This document shows positions 13,784-16,139 of a stretch of DNA of 16,139 bases, one piece after another. Position 1 is the stretch's first letter. Each line of letters begins with the position of its first letter. The stretch covers positions 1-16,139 of the forward strand of contig JAEYZR010000364.1 of NCBI GenBank assembly GCA_023427945.1, written 5' to 3'. The notes under the pieces are model-generated. The model did not search any database. It was given only the letters and a program-made list of their open reading frames with translations, and was not told the DNA's origin. The translations under genes were made by a program, and so were the position numbers. Origin of the DNA: Pseudomonadota bacterium. GTDB lineage: Bacteria; Pseudomonadota; Gammaproteobacteria; Burkholderiales; Burkholderiaceae_B.

Positions 13784-16139
13784 ATGTCCGAACCGTCCGC
13801 TACTCCCGCTTTCGTCCACCTGCGCGTCCACTCCGAATTCTCGGTGGTCGATGGCACGGTGCGCATTCCCGACCTGATCAAACGCGTTGTCAGTCACGAG
13901 CAGCCCGCCGTTGCGCTCACCGACCTCTCCAATCTGTTCGGGCTCATCAAGTTCTATAAAGGAGCCCGCGGAAAAGGGGTCAAGCCGATCGCCGGTTGTG
14001 ACGTCTGGATCACCAACGACGATGATCGGGACAAGCCGTTCCGCTTGCTGCTGCTCGTGCGCAACAACCAGGGCTACCTGCGCCTGTGCGAACTGCTGAC
14101 ACAGGCCTGGCTGACCAACCAGCACAAGGGGCGCGCCGAGATCCGGCGCGACTGGCTGCATGACGTGCAAGGGCTGATCGCGCTGTCGGGCGCACGCGCC
14201 GGCGATGTCGGGCTCGCACTGGACGCCGGCAACCTGCCTGCGGCCCGGGAATGCGCCCTGGCCTGGGCGCGCATCTTCCCCGATGCCTATTACCTGGAAC
14301 TCAAGCGCGCCGGCTTCGACGGTGACGAGACCTACACCAAGGCCGCCATGCTGCTGGCGTCGCAGACCGATCTGCCTGTCGTGGCGACCCATCCGGTCCA
14401 GTTTCTCGACCCTGACGGATTCGAGGCGCACGAGGCCCGCGTATGTATCTCCGAGGGTGAAATTCTGGCCGACCCGCGCCGTTCGCGCCGCTTCACCAAA
14501 GAACAGTACCTGCTCAGCAGCCAGGAAATGGTGGCCCGTTTTGCCGACGTGCCGCAGGCCATCCAGAACACCGTGGAAATCGCGCGGCGCTGCAACCTCA
14601 CGCTCAAGCTGGGCAAGCCGCACCTGCCCAATTTCCCCACCCCAGAGGGTGTGACGCTGGACGAACACCTGATCGAGCTGTCCGAGGCAGGACTTGCCAA
14701 GCGCATGATCCAGCTCTATCCGGATGACGCCGAGCGCGCGGCCAAGATGCCGCAGTATTCCGAACGTTTGCTGTGGGAATGCAAGACCATCATCCAGATG
14801 GGCTTCCCCGGTTACTTTCTGATCGTGCAGGACTTCATCAACTGGGGCAAAGGCAATGGCGTGCCGGTCGGCCCCGGTCGGGGCTCTGGTGCAGGCTCAC
14901 TGGTGGCCTACGCGCTGGGCATCACCGACCTGGACCCCATCCGTTACGACTTGCTGTTCGAACGCTTTCTGAACCCGGAACGCGTGTCCATGCCCGACTT
15001 CGATATCGATTTCTGCCAGGACAATCGCGAACGCGTCATCGATTACGTGAAGCTGAAGTACGGTCGGGAAGCCGTCAGCCAGATCGCCACGTTCGGAACG
15101 CTGGGTGCCAAGGCAGTGGTACGTGACGCCGGTCGTGTGCTGGACATGCCCTACATGATGTGTGATGGCCTCTCCAAGCTCATCCCGTTCAACCCCGCCG
15201 ACCCGTGGACGCTGGCGCGCACGCTCAAGGACGCGCCTGCATTCAAGGAGCGCTACGAGCAAGAGGAAGAAGTGCGCGCCCTGGTGGACCTGGCGCAGCC
15301 GCTGGAAGGGCTGACACGAAACATCGGCATGCATGCCGGCGGCGTGCTCATTGCTCCGGGCAAACTCACCGACTTCTGCCCGCTCTACTGCCAGCCCGGG
15401 CAGGAAAACAGTGCGGTGTCGCAGTACGACAAGGACGACGTCGAAGCCGCCGGCCTGGTCAAGTTCGACTTCCTGGGCCTGCGCAACCTGACGATTCTCG
15501 ACTGGGCCGTTCGTTTCGTTCAGCGCTTCAACGCCGACAAACGCGGTTTCGACATCATGGCGTTGTCGCTGGACGACCCTGCGGCCTACAAGATTCTGTG
15601 CGATGCGAACACCACGGCAGTGTTCCAGCTCGAATCGCGCGGCATGAAGGAACTGCTCAAGAAGCTGCGCCCGAACACGTTCGAAGACATCATTGCCGTG
15701 CTGGCCCTGTATCGCCCGGGCCCGCTTGAGTCCGGCATGGTGGACGATTTCGTCAACCGCAAGCACGGGCGGGCAGCGGTGGACTATTTCCATCCCGACC
15801 TGGAGAACACGCTCAAGAGCACCTACGGTGTCATCGTCTATCAAGAACAGGTGATGCTGATCTCCCAGATCATCGGGGGCTATTCGCTGGGCGGCGCCGA
15901 CCTTCTGCGTCGCGCGATGGGCAAGAAAAAGGCCGAAGAAATGGCCAAGCAGCGCGAACAGTTCGAGAAAGGGGCGGCCGCCAAGGGCCACGACCCGGTC
16001 ATGGCCGTTCGCCTGTTCGACCTCATGGAGAAGTTTGCGGGCTACGGCTTCAACAAGTCGCACTCGGCCGCCTACGCGCTGGTCGCCTACCAGACCGCGT
16101 GGCTGAAGGTGCACTACCCGGCCGAATTCATGGCCGCGG
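13784..16139 (+). CDS. dnaE: DNA polymerase III alpha subunit DnaE, 5' part
   Basis: DnaE is the catalytic subunit of the replicative DNA polymerase III. The frame stays open to the right edge, giving 785 complete residues, about two thirds of the family length (E. coli 1160). The N-terminal PHP domain begins FVHLRVHSEFSVVDG (10-24) and includes LTDLSNLFGLIKFY. The palm carries GPGRGSGAGSLVAYALG, the catalytic pair D405 and D407 in MPDFDID, and a third aspartate D562 in KFDFLGLRNL, matching E. coli D401, D403 and D555. GMHAGGVLI, VFQLESRGMK, ALYRPGPLESGM, YGVIVYQEQVM and FNKSHSAAYALVAYQTAWLK follow in the usual order. The ATG at 13784 gives the standard MSEP...FVHLR start, though no Shine-Dalgarno precedes it. 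The C-terminal domains lie beyond the window. It diverges from lpxO across 81 bases. Confidence 0.97.
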   Translation, partial: MSEPSATPAFVHLRVHSEFSVVDGTVRIPDLIKRVVSHEQPAVALTDLSNLFGLIKFYKGARGKGVKPIAGCDVWITNDDDRDKPFRLLLLVRNNQGYLRLCELLTQAWLTNQHKGRAEIRRDWLHDVQGLIALSGARAGDVGLALDAGNLPAARECALAWARIFPDAYYLELKRAGFDGDETYTKAAMLLASQTDLPVVATHPVQFLDPDGFEAHEARVCISEGEILADPRRSRRFTKEQYLLSSQEMVARFADVPQAIQNTVEIARRCNLTLKLGKPHLPNFPTPEGVTLDEHLIELSEAGLAKRMIQLYPDDAERAAKMPQYSERLLWECKTIIQMGFPGYFLIVQDFINWGKGNGVPVGPGRGSGAGSLVAYALGITDLDPIRYDLLFERFLNPERVSMPDFDIDFCQDNRERVIDYVKLKYGREAVSQIATFGTLGAKAVVRDAGRVLDMPYMMCDGLSKLIPFNPADPWTLARTLKDAPAFKERYEQEEEVRALVDLAQPLEGLTRNIGMHAGGVLIAPGKLTDFCPLYCQPGQENSAVSQYDKDDVEAAGLVKFDFLGLRNLTILDWAVRFVQRFNADKRGFDIMALSLDDPAAYKILCDANTTAVFQLESRGMKELLKKLRPNTFEDIIAVLALYRPGPLESGMVDDFVNRKHGRAAVDYFHPDLENTLKSTYGVIVYQEQVMLISQIIGGYSLGGADLLRRAMGKKKAEEMAKQREQFEKGAAAKGHDPVMAVRLFDLMEKFAGYGFNKSHSAAYALVAYQTAWLKVHYPAEFMAA

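Noticed and set aside
13709..14668. Minus-strand open frame of 319 codons over the dnaE 5' part
   Set aside because: It overlaps the conserved PHP domain of dnaE on the other strand and covers the dnaE start region; no motifs.
14897..16114. Minus-strand open frame of 405 codons inside dnaE
   Set aside because: It is antisense to conserved DnaE palm sequence, shows no family motif and is low-complexity in composition, so it is a shadow of dnaE.
1..16139. A new defence, secretion or biosynthetic system
   Set aside because: Every sizeable gene matches a known widespread family and the genes have unrelated jobs; no cassette-like grouping of unknown proteins is present.

Overview
The window reads as a housekeeping stretch of chromosome from a GC-rich betaproteobacterium, most likely Burkholderiales and probably Alcaligenaceae (Bordetella/Achromobacter-like). 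This is inferred from the protein types (classical two-domain ArgA, proteobacterial HrpA, LpxO, stand-alone PhoU next to RpiA, YffB-type reductase) and the strong GC bias; no genus can be fixed from the sequence alone. About 97% is coding. The longest gaps are 121 and 110 bases. I see no insertion sequence, prophage, CRISPR array, tRNA or rRNA.

Layout. (1) 2-3361, plus strand: a five-gene run that looks like one transcription unit. It holds the 3' end of a polyamine ABC transporter ATPase (potG), two permeases (potH, potI), a YffB/Spx-type ArsC-family protein and an AAG-type alkylpurine DNA glycosylase. The first four genes are joined by three successive ATGA stop/start overlaps. (2) 3366-4178, minus strand: a YrbL-family protein with a kinase-like residue pattern, tail to tail with the glycosylase. 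(3) 4300-6271, plus strand: rmuC then rpiA, 34 bases apart. (4) 6382-7107, plus strand: phoU behind its own upstream region, which has a Pho-box-like element overlapping a perfect inverted repeat. (5) 7173-8865, minus strand: argA followed by the small iron-trafficking gene yggX. (6) 8924-12799, plus strand: hrpA, diverging from argA across a 58-base spacer with overlapping back-to-back promoter motifs. (7) 12803-13702, minus strand: lpxO. (8) 13784 to the right edge, plus strand: the first two thirds of dnaE.

The genes serve different jobs: polyamine uptake, base-excision repair, pentose phosphate metabolism, phosphate signalling, arginine synthesis, iron handling, RNA remodelling, lipid A modification and replication. 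I found no coherent new multi-gene system. The points most worth a second look are regulatory (phoU and argA/hrpA upstream regions, an apparently leaderless dnaE start), the kinase-like YrbL-family protein, and the coupling of a thiol-redox-type gene to the polyamine transporter.
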